The translations under genes were made by a program, and so were the position numbers. DNA of 64,000 nucleotides from Bradyrhizobium jicamae (GTDB lineage: Bacteria; Pseudomonadota; Alphaproteobacteria; Rhizobiales; Xanthobacteraceae): positions 154,482-218,481 of the forward strand of contig NZ_LLXZ01000102.1 of assembly GCF_001440395.1 (NCBI RefSeq), in the 5' to 3' direction. Below the pieces are notes generated by a model, which saw only the letters and a list, made by a program, of their open reading frames with translations, did no database searches and was not told the DNA's origin. Positions 45,038 through 53,428 of the stretch are shown here, in pieces. Position 1 is the stretch's first letter. Every line of letters begins with the position of its first letter.

Positions 45038-45931
45038 TCAGGAGAATTTCGCCAGACCCCGCGCGCCGAATTCGATCGACAGCCGGCTGGCGGCCGATTG
45101 CACCAGCTTGGCGCGGCTCTGCACCGCCTGGTCGGTCATGCGCCAGATCGGGCCGGAAATGCCGAGCGCGCCGATCACCTCGCCGGTGAAATGATAGACC
45201 GGCACGGCGACGCAGCGGACTTCCGCGTTGAATTCGCCGTCATCGAAGGCGATTGCACTGCGGCGGATTTCGGCGATCTCGCGCAGCAGCACGGCGGGAT
45301 CGGTGATCGACTTTTTTGTCGAGGGCTTCAGTTCCACCCGTTCGAGAAAGCGCTTCAACTGGTCGGGGCGCAGCGAGGCCAGCATGATCTTGCCGAGCGC
45401 GGTGCAATGCGCCGGGCGCACCACGCCGACGCGATCGGTCAACTGGAACGCACCGGCTCCGCTGGTGCGGGCAATGACGACCACGGAATCGCCCATGCGC
45501 ACGGCAAAATGGCCGCTTTCGCCAGTTTCCCGCGACAGGTCTTCCAGGATCGGGGTGGCGAGATTCACCATCTCGATCTCATCGAGCGCGCTTGCCGCCA
45601 GCGCAAACAGCGGCCGGCCGACGCGATAGCGCTTCGAATCCCGCTCCTGCCGGAGATAGCCAAGCGAGACCAGCGTCTTGGCGAGGTGGAAGGTGGTGGA
45701 GTTGTGCAGGCCCACCAGCTTGCTGAGGTCGGCTAGGCCGATGCCCTCGCGGTGACGCGCGACCTCTTCGAGGATGGAAAACGCGCGCCCGAGCGACTGC
45801 ACGCCGCCGCGCGCGCGTTCTTCGGCCTCGTCGTCGATGTTGGGCTCGGTGGACGGCATCAATTTTGCGATCGAGATCTTCCGAGGGGAGGCCGGCTTGT
45901 CGCTCGTCTTCGGCTTGGCGCGCGGTTTCAC
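45038..45931 (-). CDS. IclR-family transcriptional regulator
   Basis: A 297-residue IclR regulator: winged helix near residues 40-110 ('GVQSLGRAFSILEEVA', 'LHNSTTFHLAKTLVSLGYL'), then the GAF-like effector domain ('FAVRMGDSVVVIARTSG', 'AHCTALGKIMLA'). The GTG at 45931 is preceded by GGAGAAG at 8-9 bases; upstream in-frame ATGs add unrelated residues. A lysine-rich N-terminal arm precedes the DNA-binding domain. It lies between the transporter operon and the divergent ThDP enzyme operon and could regulate both. Confidence 0.89.
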   Translation of the reverse strand: MKPRAKPKTSDKPASPRKISIAKLMPSTEPNIDDEAEERARGGVQSLGRAFSILEEVARHREGIGLADLSKLVGLHNSTTFHLAKTLVSLGYLRQERDSKRYRVGRPLFALAASALDEIEMVNLATPILEDLSRETGESGHFAVRMGDSVVVIARTSGAGAFQLTDRVGVVRPAHCTALGKIMLASLRPDQLKRFLERVELKPSTKKSITDPAVLLREIAEIRRSAIAFDDGEFNAEVRCVAVPVYHFTGEVIGALGISGPIWRMTDQAVQSRAKLVQSAASRLSIEFGARGLAKFS

Positions 45932-46136
45932 GGGAATCACTTCTCCAAATGGGCGAGGCAAAACTCTATCAGGCCGTCCTCGCCCGGCAACAGCGCCGCG
46001 CATCGCGCGAGGCGCGATCGAGATCATACCACAATAGCAATTGACGTACAGTATTATGAGAAATAGGGTCGCGGTCATTGCCGGGACCGCGCGAGCCAAC
46101 GCGCGGACAATTGGGCTGCAGGGAGAGAACGAAGCG

Positions 46137-47936
46137 ATGTCGCGTAACATGCTCAACGGCGCCCAGGTCATCGTCGACTATCTGATCCAGGAGAAGGTGC
46201 CGCAGGTGTTCGGCCTGTGCGGCCACGGCAACATCCAGTTCATCGACGCGCTGTACGAGCGTTCGCACGACATCAAGACCATCTCGGTGCATCACGAGAG
46301 CGTCGCCGGCTTCATGGCCGACGTTTACTACCGCGTGTCCGGGCGGCCGACCGCGACGTTCACGTCCTGCGGGCCCGGTTCGGCGAACCTGCCGATCTCG
46401 CTCGCTAACGCCTATCTCGACTCGGTGCCGTTCATGGCGGTGACCGGCAACGTGCCGACCAGCCAGTTCAACCGCGGCGCCTTCCAGGAAATGTACCGGC
46501 ATCATCAGGCCGATTTCCCCTCCACCGTGCGCACCATCTGCAAGAAGGTGTTCCAGCCGACGCGTGGCGAGATGGTGCCGCTCGCGGTGCGGCAGGCCTG
46601 GAAGACCATGACGACGGGCCGGCCCGGTCCTGTCGTGGTCGACGTGCCCTTCGACGTATTCATGGAATCGGCGGCCGAGGAGGCACCGAACGCGATCGAA
46701 TGGAATGCCAATATATCGAGCCGCTGCGGCGCCGATCCCGAAGGCGTGATGAAAGCTGTCGACATGCTGCTGTCGGCCGAGCGGCCGACGATCATTGTGG
46801 GGCAGGGTGTGCGCTATGGCGGCGCGGCGGAAGAACTGGTTAGGCTCGCGGAGCGGCTGCAGATTCCGGTCGCGGCCTCGGCCAGCGGGCTCGGCGCGAT
46901 CGATTGCAATCATCCGCTGGCGCTGGGGCTTGTCGCGCGCGCCGGGCACTATCAGGCCAACCACGCCACGCGTCAGGCCGACGTGTTGCTAGCCATGGGA
47001 ATGCGGTTCGACGACCGCACGTCGAGCTCGTGGATCCCGGGCTACTCCTTCACCATCCCGCCGACGCGGCTGATCCATGTCGATATCGATCCCGAGGAGA
47101 TCGGCCGCAATTATCCCGTCGCGCTCGGCCTGATGGCCGACGTGCGCACTTTTCTCCGGCAGGTGCATGCCGAGCTCGATCGCCGTGGCGATCTCTCCAA
47201 GAAAGCGGATGCCCGCAAGAAGTGGCTCTCGCAGATCGACGGCTATCGGAGAGAGTGGGACAAGTTCGTCGCTCCCGGATTCTCCGACGATACCACGCCG
47301 ATCAATCCGCAGCGCGCCGCGCTCGAAATCGACAAGGCGCTGCCTGATGATGCGATCCTCGTCAGCGATATCGGCGTGCACCACAACTGGCTGCTCGGCT
47401 TCTGCAAGCCGAAGCGGCCGGATTCGCTGATCGGCTCGATGGGGTTCGGTCCGATGGGTTTTGGGGTTGCCGGCGTGATGGGCGCGAAGTTTGCCGCACC
47501 GGATCGTCCCTGCGTCTCCGTGTGCGGCGACGGCGCGTTCTTCATGCACGCCAACGTGCTGGGTACGGCGGTCGAATATAATCTGCCTGTGGTGTGGGTG
47601 GTCTGGAACAATTACGCTTATGCCTCGATCCGGGGGTTGCAGCGCGGCTATCTCGGCGGGCGGGAGCTTGCGACCGACTTCCATGATCCCAACACCGGCG
47701 AACGCTACAATCCGGATTTTGCCGCGATGGCGCGCTCCTGCGGCGTCGAGGGCGTGCGCGTCGATCGTGCCGGCGATCTCGGCGAGGCCATCCGCAAGGG
47801 CATCGCCGCCAACAAGCCCTATCTGATCGACGTCGATATCGCCGCCGACATCAATCCGGTGGGCGCCGGCGTCTGGGAATTGCCTGGACTCGGCCAGAGC
47901 AAGGCCGGCATCGGCACGCGCTTTCAGCCGGCCTGA
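46137..47936 (+). CDS. thiamine-diphosphate-dependent enzyme (acetolactate synthase-like)
   Basis: A 599-residue ThDP enzyme with the three-domain layout of the AHAS/pyruvate-oxidase family. The N-terminal activating glutamate is in 'SVHHESVAGFMAD', the central domain carries 'IIVGQGVRYGGAAEELV', and the ThDP/Mg motif begins 'CGDGAFFMHANVLGTA' and ends with 'VVWNN'. It would act on a 2-oxo acid, or on a C-C bond of a polyol-derived compound. The FAD site is not certain. The ATG at 46137 follows a GGGAGAG; an upstream ATG at 46041 is less likely. It heads a plus-strand operon with an SDR and a cupin gene, under probable IclR control. Confidence 0.9.
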   Translation: MSRNMLNGAQVIVDYLIQEKVPQVFGLCGHGNIQFIDALYERSHDIKTISVHHESVAGFMADVYYRVSGRPTATFTSCGPGSANLPISLANAYLDSVPFMAVTGNVPTSQFNRGAFQEMYRHHQADFPSTVRTICKKVFQPTRGEMVPLAVRQAWKTMTTGRPGPVVVDVPFDVFMESAAEEAPNAIEWNANISSRCGADPEGVMKAVDMLLSAERPTIIVGQGVRYGGAAEELVRLAERLQIPVAASASGLGAIDCNHPLALGLVARAGHYQANHATRQADVLLAMGMRFDDRTSSSWIPGYSFTIPPTRLIHVDIDPEEIGRNYPVALGLMADVRTFLRQVHAELDRRGDLSKKADARKKWLSQIDGYRREWDKFVAPGFSDDTTPINPQRAALEIDKALPDDAILVSDIGVHHNWLLGFCKPKRPDSLIGSMGFGPMGFGVAGVMGAKFAAPDRPCVSVCGDGAFFMHANVLGTAVEYNLPVVWVVWNNYAYASIRGLQRGYLGGRELATDFHDPNTGERYNPDFAAMARSCGVEGVRVDRAGDLGEAIRKGIAANKPYLIDVDIAADINPVGAGVWELPGLGQSKAGIGTRFQPA

Positions 47937-47955
47937 TCTCACGCGAGGGAATCAC

Positions 47956-48660
47956 ATGCTGCTTGCAGGCAAGAAAGTCGTCGTCGTCGGTGGCTCCTCC
48001 GGCATTGGTCTTGCGACCGCGGAAATGGCGAAGCGCGAGGGCGCTGATGTCATCGTCGCCTCCCGCAACGTCGAAAAGCTCGATGCGGTGGCGGAGAAGC
48101 TGAACGCGATCGCGATCCCCGCCGATGTCACCAGCGATGACAGCGTGGCAAACCTGTTCCGCCGTTGCGGGCCGGTCGATCACGTCGTGGTCACGGCGGC
48201 GCAGCTTCGCACCGGGCCGTTCAAGACGGTGGCGATGGAGGATGTGCGGAGCACGATGGAAGGCAAGTTCTGGGGCGCGTGGCGGGTCGCGCGCGAGGCC
48301 GAAATCCGCGCCGGCGGATCGCTGACGCTGGTGTCGGGATTCCTCAGCGTTCGTCCGCGGCCGAATTCGGCGATCGTCAGCGCCGCCAATGGCGCACTGG
48401 AATCGCTGGCGAAGGCGCTGGCCTTGGAACTGGCGCTGGTGCGCGTCAACGCGGTATCGCCCGGCGTGATCGATACGCCGATCCGCGCCGCGATGCCGGA
48501 AGAAGCGCGGCGCGAGATGCTGGCGAAGACGGCGGCCGCGCTGCCGGTCGGCCGCGTCGGTATTGGGGACGACATTGCGCGGCAGATTCTGGCGTTCATG
48601 GCGAACGGATTTGCGACCGGATCGATCGTCTATGTCGATGGCGGGGCGCTTGTGATCTGA
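47956..48660 (+). CDS. short-chain dehydrogenase/reductase (SDR)
   Basis: A 234-residue SDR with the nucleotide-binding 'VVGGSSGIGLATA' at the N-terminus. The catalytic tetrad is degenerate: the usual YxxxK region reads 'AIVSAANGALESLAKAL', so the tyrosine and lysine are not in the standard spacing. It is coupled (20-base gap, GAGGG before the ATG) to the ThDP enzyme. It may be a reductase with an altered active site or a non-redox SDR. Confidence 0.85.
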   Translation: MLLAGKKVVVVGGSSGIGLATAEMAKREGADVIVASRNVEKLDAVAEKLNAIAIPADVTSDDSVANLFRRCGPVDHVVVTAAQLRTGPFKTVAMEDVRSTMEGKFWGAWRVAREAEIRAGGSLTLVSGFLSVRPRPNSAIVSAANGALESLAKALALELALVRVNAVSPGVIDTPIRAAMPEEARREMLAKTAAALPVGRVGIGDDIARQILAFMANGFATGSIVYVDGGALVI

Positions 48661-48677
48661 CGACAGAGGAGGCCATC

Positions 48678-49061
48678 ATGGCTTCAGAAAACAACGGCGC
48701 CTTCATCCGCAACATCGCCGAGGTGCCGTGGCGTGAATTCCCCAATCATTTCGGCGGTGCGCTGTCGAAGCCGCTGGTGATGCCGGAGACCGCAGGCTCG
48801 CGCCATATCGACTATCGAATCTCGATGTACCAGCCGATGGCGTATGTCGCGCGCCACAAGCATCTGGTGCAGGAGCAGATCTATCACGTGCTCGAAGGCG
48901 AGGGGTTGATGGAGATCGCCGGGAGGAATCACGTGGTGCGCAAGCACGATTTCATCTTCCTGCCGCCGGGCGTCGAGCACGCGATCTCGAATTCGGGGCT
49001 GGTCGATCTGGTGTTTCTGGTGATCACGTCGCCGGTGACGGATGAGGAAAGGCCGGTGTGA
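48678..49061 (+). CDS. cupin-domain protein
   Basis: A 127-residue single-domain cupin. The first metal-binding motif is seen in 'RHKHLVQEQIYHVLEGEG' and the second in 'PPGVEHAISNSG', giving the usual His-His-Glu-His set. Cupins of this size are isomerases, dioxygenases or sensory proteins. The ATG has AGAGGAGG in front. It is the last gene of the ThDP-SDR-cupin operon, so it probably handles the same metabolite. Confidence 0.87.
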   Translation: MASENNGAFIRNIAEVPWREFPNHFGGALSKPLVMPETAGSRHIDYRISMYQPMAYVARHKHLVQEQIYHVLEGEGLMEIAGRNHVVRKHDFIFLPPGVEHAISNSGLVDLVFLVITSPVTDEERPV

Positions 49062-49073
49062 GAACCGGCCAAT

Positions 49074-49481
49074 CTAACTCATGCTCCCTGGCATAAAGCA
49101 CCGGATCGATATTTCTGGATAGAGGTCGTTGTAGACCGGCCAGACCATAGTGCGCCCGGCCTTGTTCGGCACCTTGATTACGGCATTGTCTGGCACATCG
49201 ACCCAGATCATCTCTTTGGAGTTGGCGTTTTTCGGTAGTCGCACGCGGTACTGACCGTCCTTAGCTTCCCAGTCTGCGTCTCCGACGGCATGGCCGTCGG
49301 TGTACGAACAGCAGAGGCCCTTGCCGCTCGCCAGATTCTCGAACCACTCGTGAAGCGGTGAATTCCTATAGCGTCCGTCGGGATCGCGCGCCGGCGCTGG
49401 CGACACCATCATCGCGATAGCCGCGCTAACAGCGATTCGCGAAATCCCGCACTCGATCAGCGTTACGCAAAACCGCCCCAT
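49074..49481 (-). CDS. small exported protein of unknown function, 135 residues
   Basis: It has a signal-peptide-like N-terminus ('ISRIAVSAAIAMMVSPAPA') and a mature part with 'GKGLCCSYTDGHAVGDADW', a motif I associate with bradyrhizobial hypothetical periplasmic proteins. GGAGG lies close before the ATG at 49481. It is convergent with the cupin operon. Function unknown. Confidence 0.7.
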   Translation of the reverse strand: MGRFCVTLIECGISRIAVSAAIAMMVSPAPARDPDGRYRNSPLHEWFENLASGKGLCCSYTDGHAVGDADWEAKDGQYRVRLPKNANSKEMIWVDVPDNAVIKVPNKAGRTMVWPVYNDLYPEISIRCFMPGSMS

Positions 49482-49771
49482 GATACCTCCGGGCGAACGG
49501 TTACCGCTTGTGAGTACGGTGCCAGATACCATACGTTCATCCGGCGGATCGGACACCTCGCGGGTCAATACCTCGGTTCGAGGCGACGTAGTCGATCGCG
49601 CCGTGCGCCGTACCGAAATCCATTAGTTGTTTCTACCCGGACGAGGTTGCCAAGGCATGCGCGAGCGCGCTTGACAATCGGCTTACATTTTCCTCACCGG
49701 CGGCTTATTCTTTTGCGTTGCTACCGGCGCTAGAGCCTCGACAATCGGAGGCCGCCTAGGGAGATGGCAGC

Positions 49772-51331
49772 TTGCGCTATCTCTTCGAGGAGTACGCATT
49801 GGACACCGACCGGCGCGAGCTGCATCGCGGGCCGGACGTCGTCTCCGTCGCGCCACAGGTATTCGACCTGCTCGACTACCTGATCCGCAACAGGGAGCGC
49901 GTCGTCAGTAAGGACGACCTCATCAACGCCATTTGGAATGCGCGTATCGTCTCCGATGCGGCGCTGACGACCCGCCTGAACGTCGCCCGCAGTGTGATCG
50001 GAGATTCCGGCGAGGAACAGCGCCTCATCAAAACCCTACCGCGCAAGGGCTTCCGTTTCGTCGGACCAGTGCGGGAAGCGCAGGGAGCCGCAGGCGCGGC
50101 AGTCACCGATAACGGCGTAGAACCGCCGAAGCCCGCGCTCACGCTGCCCGATGAACCCTCAATCGCGATTCTCCCCTTCACCAATCTGAGCTCCGATCCC
50201 GATCAGGACTACTTCGCCGATGGCATGGTTGACGAAATCACCACAGCGTTATCGCGGTTCAAACATCTATTCGTGATCGCGCGCAATTCGAGTTTTACTT
50301 ACAAGGGCAAAGTCGTCGATATCAAGCAGGTTGGGCGCGAACTCGGCGTCCGCTACGTGCTTGAAGGCAGTGCGCGCAAGGCCGCCGGACAAGTCCGTAT
50401 CATCGGCCAATTGATTGATGCCGCGAGCGGGAGGCACCTTTGGGCCGATCGATTTGAAGGTGAGCTGAGCGATATCTTTGCTCTACAGGACCGAATGACC
50501 GAAAGTGTCGTCTCGGCCATTCATTCAAAAGTGCTTCGAACTGAAATCGATTCGGCGGTGCGTCGGCCGAACAACCTCAGCGCTTACGACCTTTGTCTTC
50601 GGGCATTCCCGCACCTCTACTCATGGACCCGGGACGGAACGGCCGAGGCCCTTCGGCTTGCCTCTCGCGCATTGGAGATTGACCCTCGGTATGGCTTTGC
50701 TGCGACCCAAGCAGGAAGCTGCCACTTCATAAATGTCAATCAGGGATGGACGGCCGATCCAAAGTCGGAAATTGCGGCGGGGTTGAGGCTTATTCGGTTG
50801 GCACTCAGTATCGACGGAAACGACGTTATTGCACTGAGCATACTTGGCTGGGCAACCGCTTGCTTCTCTGACGATGGCGATACTGCAAGGGAGATGGTGG
50901 ACCGCGCGGTCGCCCTTAACGCCAATTCAGCCTTCGCATGGGAGCTGCGAGGTTTTACTTACGAACTAGCGGGGCAGCTTGAAGAGGCGATCGGAAGCTT
51001 CAAGCGCGCCATTCGACTAAGCCCATTCGACCCGTGGCTACCTAGAACGGTTACAGGAATGGGCATTGCACTCATCGGTCTTGGTCGTTTCGATGAGGCG
51101 GTTACCGCGGCGAAGAACGCTCTCCAAGCGAACCAGACTTATGGGCCGGCCTATCGCTGCCTCGCGGCAGCTTTGGCGCACCTAGGGCGAGATGCAGAAG
51201 CAAGGAAGGTGGTGGCCCAGGTCCTTGAGATTGAGCCCCATTTCGGAATATCTGAATGGGTAGTCCATACCGGTCAACGGCAGGCTCAGATGTATATCGA
51301 TGGCCTCCGCAAAGCGGGACTTCCAGAGTGA
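49772..51331 (+). CDS. winged-helix regulator with TolB-like and TPR domains
   Basis: A 519-residue protein. Residues 1 to about 105 form an OmpR/CadC-type winged helix ('LPRKGFRFVGPV' at its end). Residues about 130-270 are a TolB/FlgO-like N-terminal domain starting 'SIAILPFTNLSSDPDQDYFA'. The rest is tetratricopeptide repeats. There is no transmembrane segment, unlike CadC, so it is a soluble regulator. The start is a TTG at 49772 with AGGGAGA upstream; no in-frame ATG fits. Genes of this architecture are common in bradyrhizobia, and their signals are unknown. Confidence 0.88.
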   Translation: MRYLFEEYALDTDRRELHRGPDVVSVAPQVFDLLDYLIRNRERVVSKDDLINAIWNARIVSDAALTTRLNVARSVIGDSGEEQRLIKTLPRKGFRFVGPVREAQGAAGAAVTDNGVEPPKPALTLPDEPSIAILPFTNLSSDPDQDYFADGMVDEITTALSRFKHLFVIARNSSFTYKGKVVDIKQVGRELGVRYVLEGSARKAAGQVRIIGQLIDAASGRHLWADRFEGELSDIFALQDRMTESVVSAIHSKVLRTEIDSAVRRPNNLSAYDLCLRAFPHLYSWTRDGTAEALRLASRALEIDPRYGFAATQAGSCHFINVNQGWTADPKSEIAAGLRLIRLALSIDGNDVIALSILGWATACFSDDGDTAREMVDRAVALNANSAFAWELRGFTYELAGQLEEAIGSFKRAIRLSPFDPWLPRTVTGMGIALIGLGRFDEAVTAAKNALQANQTYGPAYRCLAAALAHLGRDAEARKVVAQVLEIEPHFGISEWVVHTGQRQAQMYIDGLRKAGLPE

Positions 51332-51559
51332 TGCACCGTCCGGTCGCGCCACACCAGCGAGTTGATCGAGTAGGCCGCCACTGCGACTTTCGCTAATGAC
51401 ACATCGCGTCATTTCGCTACGCCGCAGGATTTGGTTGCTGTTGGTGCATAGCGGACTCTGGCAAGCTCTCCGCCCGGCAGATTTATGGGTTCACGGCCTA
51501 GCGCAAGGGAAGCAAGGGCGTGGATGTCCGGCACAACGGGCTAGATGCAAGGCGATTGG

Positions 51560-52438
51560 CTACGCCCTTGCCGACCCCAGCAGCACCACGCCCGCGATCA
51601 GCACCGCGCAACCCGCCACCCGCCATGCCGTGACCCGCTCGCCGAGGATCAGCATGCCGAACAGCGCGCCCACCATCATCGACATTTCGCGCGCGGGCGC
51701 GACGAGGCTCAGCGGCGCGCCCATTTCGATGGCCGACAGCACGAGGATGTAGGACAGCGGCGCGAGTGCGCCAACGCCGAGTGCCAGCCACCAATGGCCC
51801 TGCATCCGCTTCTTCGCCCCCGGCCAATCCCGCATCACGACCGGCACCAGCAGGAAAAAGCGCAGCAGATTGGAGAGCCAGTCGAGCACGACCGGGTGAA
51901 TGCCGAGCACCTTGACGCCGTAGCCGTCGACCACGGTGTAGCTTGCGATCAGCGATCCCGTCGCGGTGCCCCAGCGCACGCCATCGAGGCCGCGCGGCTT
52001 CCTGAACGCGGAGAGGTCGCCCTGCGTGGTGATGAGGCCGATGCCGGCGACGACGGCGAACAGGCCGAGGATGCCTTGCGTGGTCGGCGTCTCCCGCAAA
52101 AGGATGAACGCGCCGATCGAGGAGAGCATCGGACCGGTGCCCCGCGCGACCGGATAGACCACCGAGAGATCGGCGACCTGGTAGCCGCGCTGCAGGCACA
52201 GGCTGTAGGCGAGGTGGATGATCGTGCTGAGCACGATGCAGATGATGACAGGCCCATTCCAGGTGAGGTCGTCATAGATCAGAATCCAGATCATCCACGG
52301 CAGATAGACGATGCTGGAGAACAGATTGGAGGCGAACACGAAGGCTGCACCGGCCGCAGCGGCGCGCTTCGCGAGTAAATTCCATGTGGCGTGGATAAAG
52401 GCGGCGAAGACAACGAGTGTAAGCGGGACGAGCGACAT
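51560..52438 (-). CDS. EamA/DMT-superfamily transporter
   Basis: A 292-residue membrane protein with about ten spans and two EamA repeats ('FIHATWNLLAKRAAAAG' in the first; 'MLSSIGAFILLRETPT' and 'VGALAPLSYILVLSAIE' in the others). It would export or exchange a small metabolite across the inner membrane. The 228-base spacer after the regulator gene holds no gene I can support. It is a single-gene unit. Confidence 0.89.
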   Translation of the reverse strand: MSLVPLTLVVFAAFIHATWNLLAKRAAAAGAAFVFASNLFSSIVYLPWMIWILIYDDLTWNGPVIICIVLSTIIHLAYSLCLQRGYQVADLSVVYPVARGTGPMLSSIGAFILLRETPTTQGILGLFAVVAGIGLITTQGDLSAFRKPRGLDGVRWGTATGSLIASYTVVDGYGVKVLGIHPVVLDWLSNLLRFFLLVPVVMRDWPGAKKRMQGHWWLALGVGALAPLSYILVLSAIEMGAPLSLVAPAREMSMMVGALFGMLILGERVTAWRVAGCAVLIAGVVLLGSARA

Positions 52439-52667
52439 GAGACCTCCGTGCCATCAGGCGCGAACAAGATCTCGACATCTCCTCCTCTGGGCTTTTGTCC
52501 CTCGGGTGCAGCCGCGTGCTACCGCGGTTTCCGCAACGCTCGGACCGGCGATGGCGGTTTCGCCATCCGGAACCCTAGTTGCCACTCAGTCGATGGAACT
52601 CCGATATGTCAGGAAATCGGGTGCGGTCAATGCGGAATTCATGCTGCAGGTGCGCAATGCCGCGCGG

Positions 52668-52892
52668 TCAGGCGGCCAGATCCTGCAACAAAAGCGATGA
52701 ACCGCGAATCAGCACCTTGCGTCCCTTCGCGGTGATGACGGGAACATCGCCGTTCATCGTGGCGAGTTCCAGCGCGATCAGGCCATCGATTGTATAGCGG
52801 CTCATGCGGGGCAATCTGGATGCCGGCGTGCGCAATGCCTTCAAGGCTTCCCACTGGGACGGCGTCAGGTCGTAGTCGAATTCTTCGTTCAT
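52668..52892 (-). CDS. small hypothetical protein, 74 residues
   Basis: Starting at the ATG at 52892 (GAGG five bases upstream), it reads 'MNEEFDYDLTPSQWEALKAL' onward with an 'ALELATMNGDVPVITAKGR' middle that looks like a small winged-helix fold of the kind found in many bradyrhizobial hypothetical proteins. A longer frame to 52997 is not supported by a ribosome site. Confidence 0.7.
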   Translation of the reverse strand: MNEEFDYDLTPSQWEALKALRTPASRLPRMSRYTIDGLIALELATMNGDVPVITAKGRKVLIRGSSLLLQDLAA

Positions 52893-53200
52893 GGTGCCTC
52901 GGCTTCCACAATTCTTGTGGCGTCTCATAGCGAGCGCACGTGAAATTCGTGCGACCGCAACGAGTCGGTATTTCGACAAGCGACGATGCGCTGTCACATC
53001 ATCGTGTCATTGGAATTGGTCGATGTCGTCGAATCACGCGGGGGGCCAAAAACAAAATACGCAGGCACAGGTCGCGTGAGCAGGGCCGGCAAAAAGGCCG
53101 CCCGATCGCCGCAACCCTTAGGAGAAGGTTACTAACGAAAAGTAAACATCGGGACTGGTTGAAAATACCGTGGCTCAGCTCACGGTCATCGGCCGTGGGG

Positions 53201-53316
53201 TCGGCAAAGCAACTTGTCCGCCGTAGTTCAACGAGCGCAGACGGAGGCATGCCCACCGTCCTTTTGCGCCGAGAGCATGGTGGGCACGGCGCTTCGCGCC
53301 TTTGCCCACCCTACAA
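53201..53316. repeat. dispersed palindromic repeat, copy B (composite)
   Basis: It contains tcggcaaagcaacttgtccg followed by a unit running from gcatgcccaccgtc to cccaccctaca. The second unit is about 85-90% identical to the sequence at 54719-54799 and lies in the same orientation. It has imperfect inverted arms around tttgcgcc...gagagc. Related units are common in bradyrhizobial spacers. Confidence 0.75.
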
Positions 53317-53357
53317 TTCCATTCGCGGCGTTCGCAACATCCCAGCCGGGAGCCCAT
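53317..53357 (-). pseudogene. fragment of an SDR gene 3' region
   Basis: About 33 bases (53322-53356) match the inside of the SDR gene at 54875-54907, the part encoding 'MGTGWDVANAA', with two substitutions and a one-base shift. Next to it the repeat continues exactly as it does beyond the intact SDR's 3' end, but about 78 bases of the SDR terminus are missing. It is a non-functional duplicate. Confidence 0.7.
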
Positions 53358-53428
53358 CACTAACTCGGGTTGACTCCCTTGGTGATGGCATTGACTCTGC
53401 GGCTCGTTTTGAGCGGAGATTCGACGGC

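Larger units (their letters stand above)
52893..53428. other. 536-base stretch without a supported intact gene
   Basis: The spacer between the 74-residue protein gene and the O-antigen-ligase-like gene holds a composite dispersed repeat (53201-53316) and a fragment of an SDR gene (53317-53357). The long plus-strand frame that crosses it reads mostly as repeat and has no ribosome site. The rest shows nothing I can identify. Confidence 0.7.

Noticed and set aside
49671..49771. A TTGACA at 49671-49676 as a promoter for the winged-helix regulator
   Set aside because: No convincing -10 box lies at 16-18 bases, so a promoter call is not supported.
52940..53428. Upstream extension of the O-antigen-ligase-like gene
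   Set aside because: The extension translates repeat and SDR-fragment DNA, and the ATG at 53429 has a ribosome site and begins at the first membrane segment.
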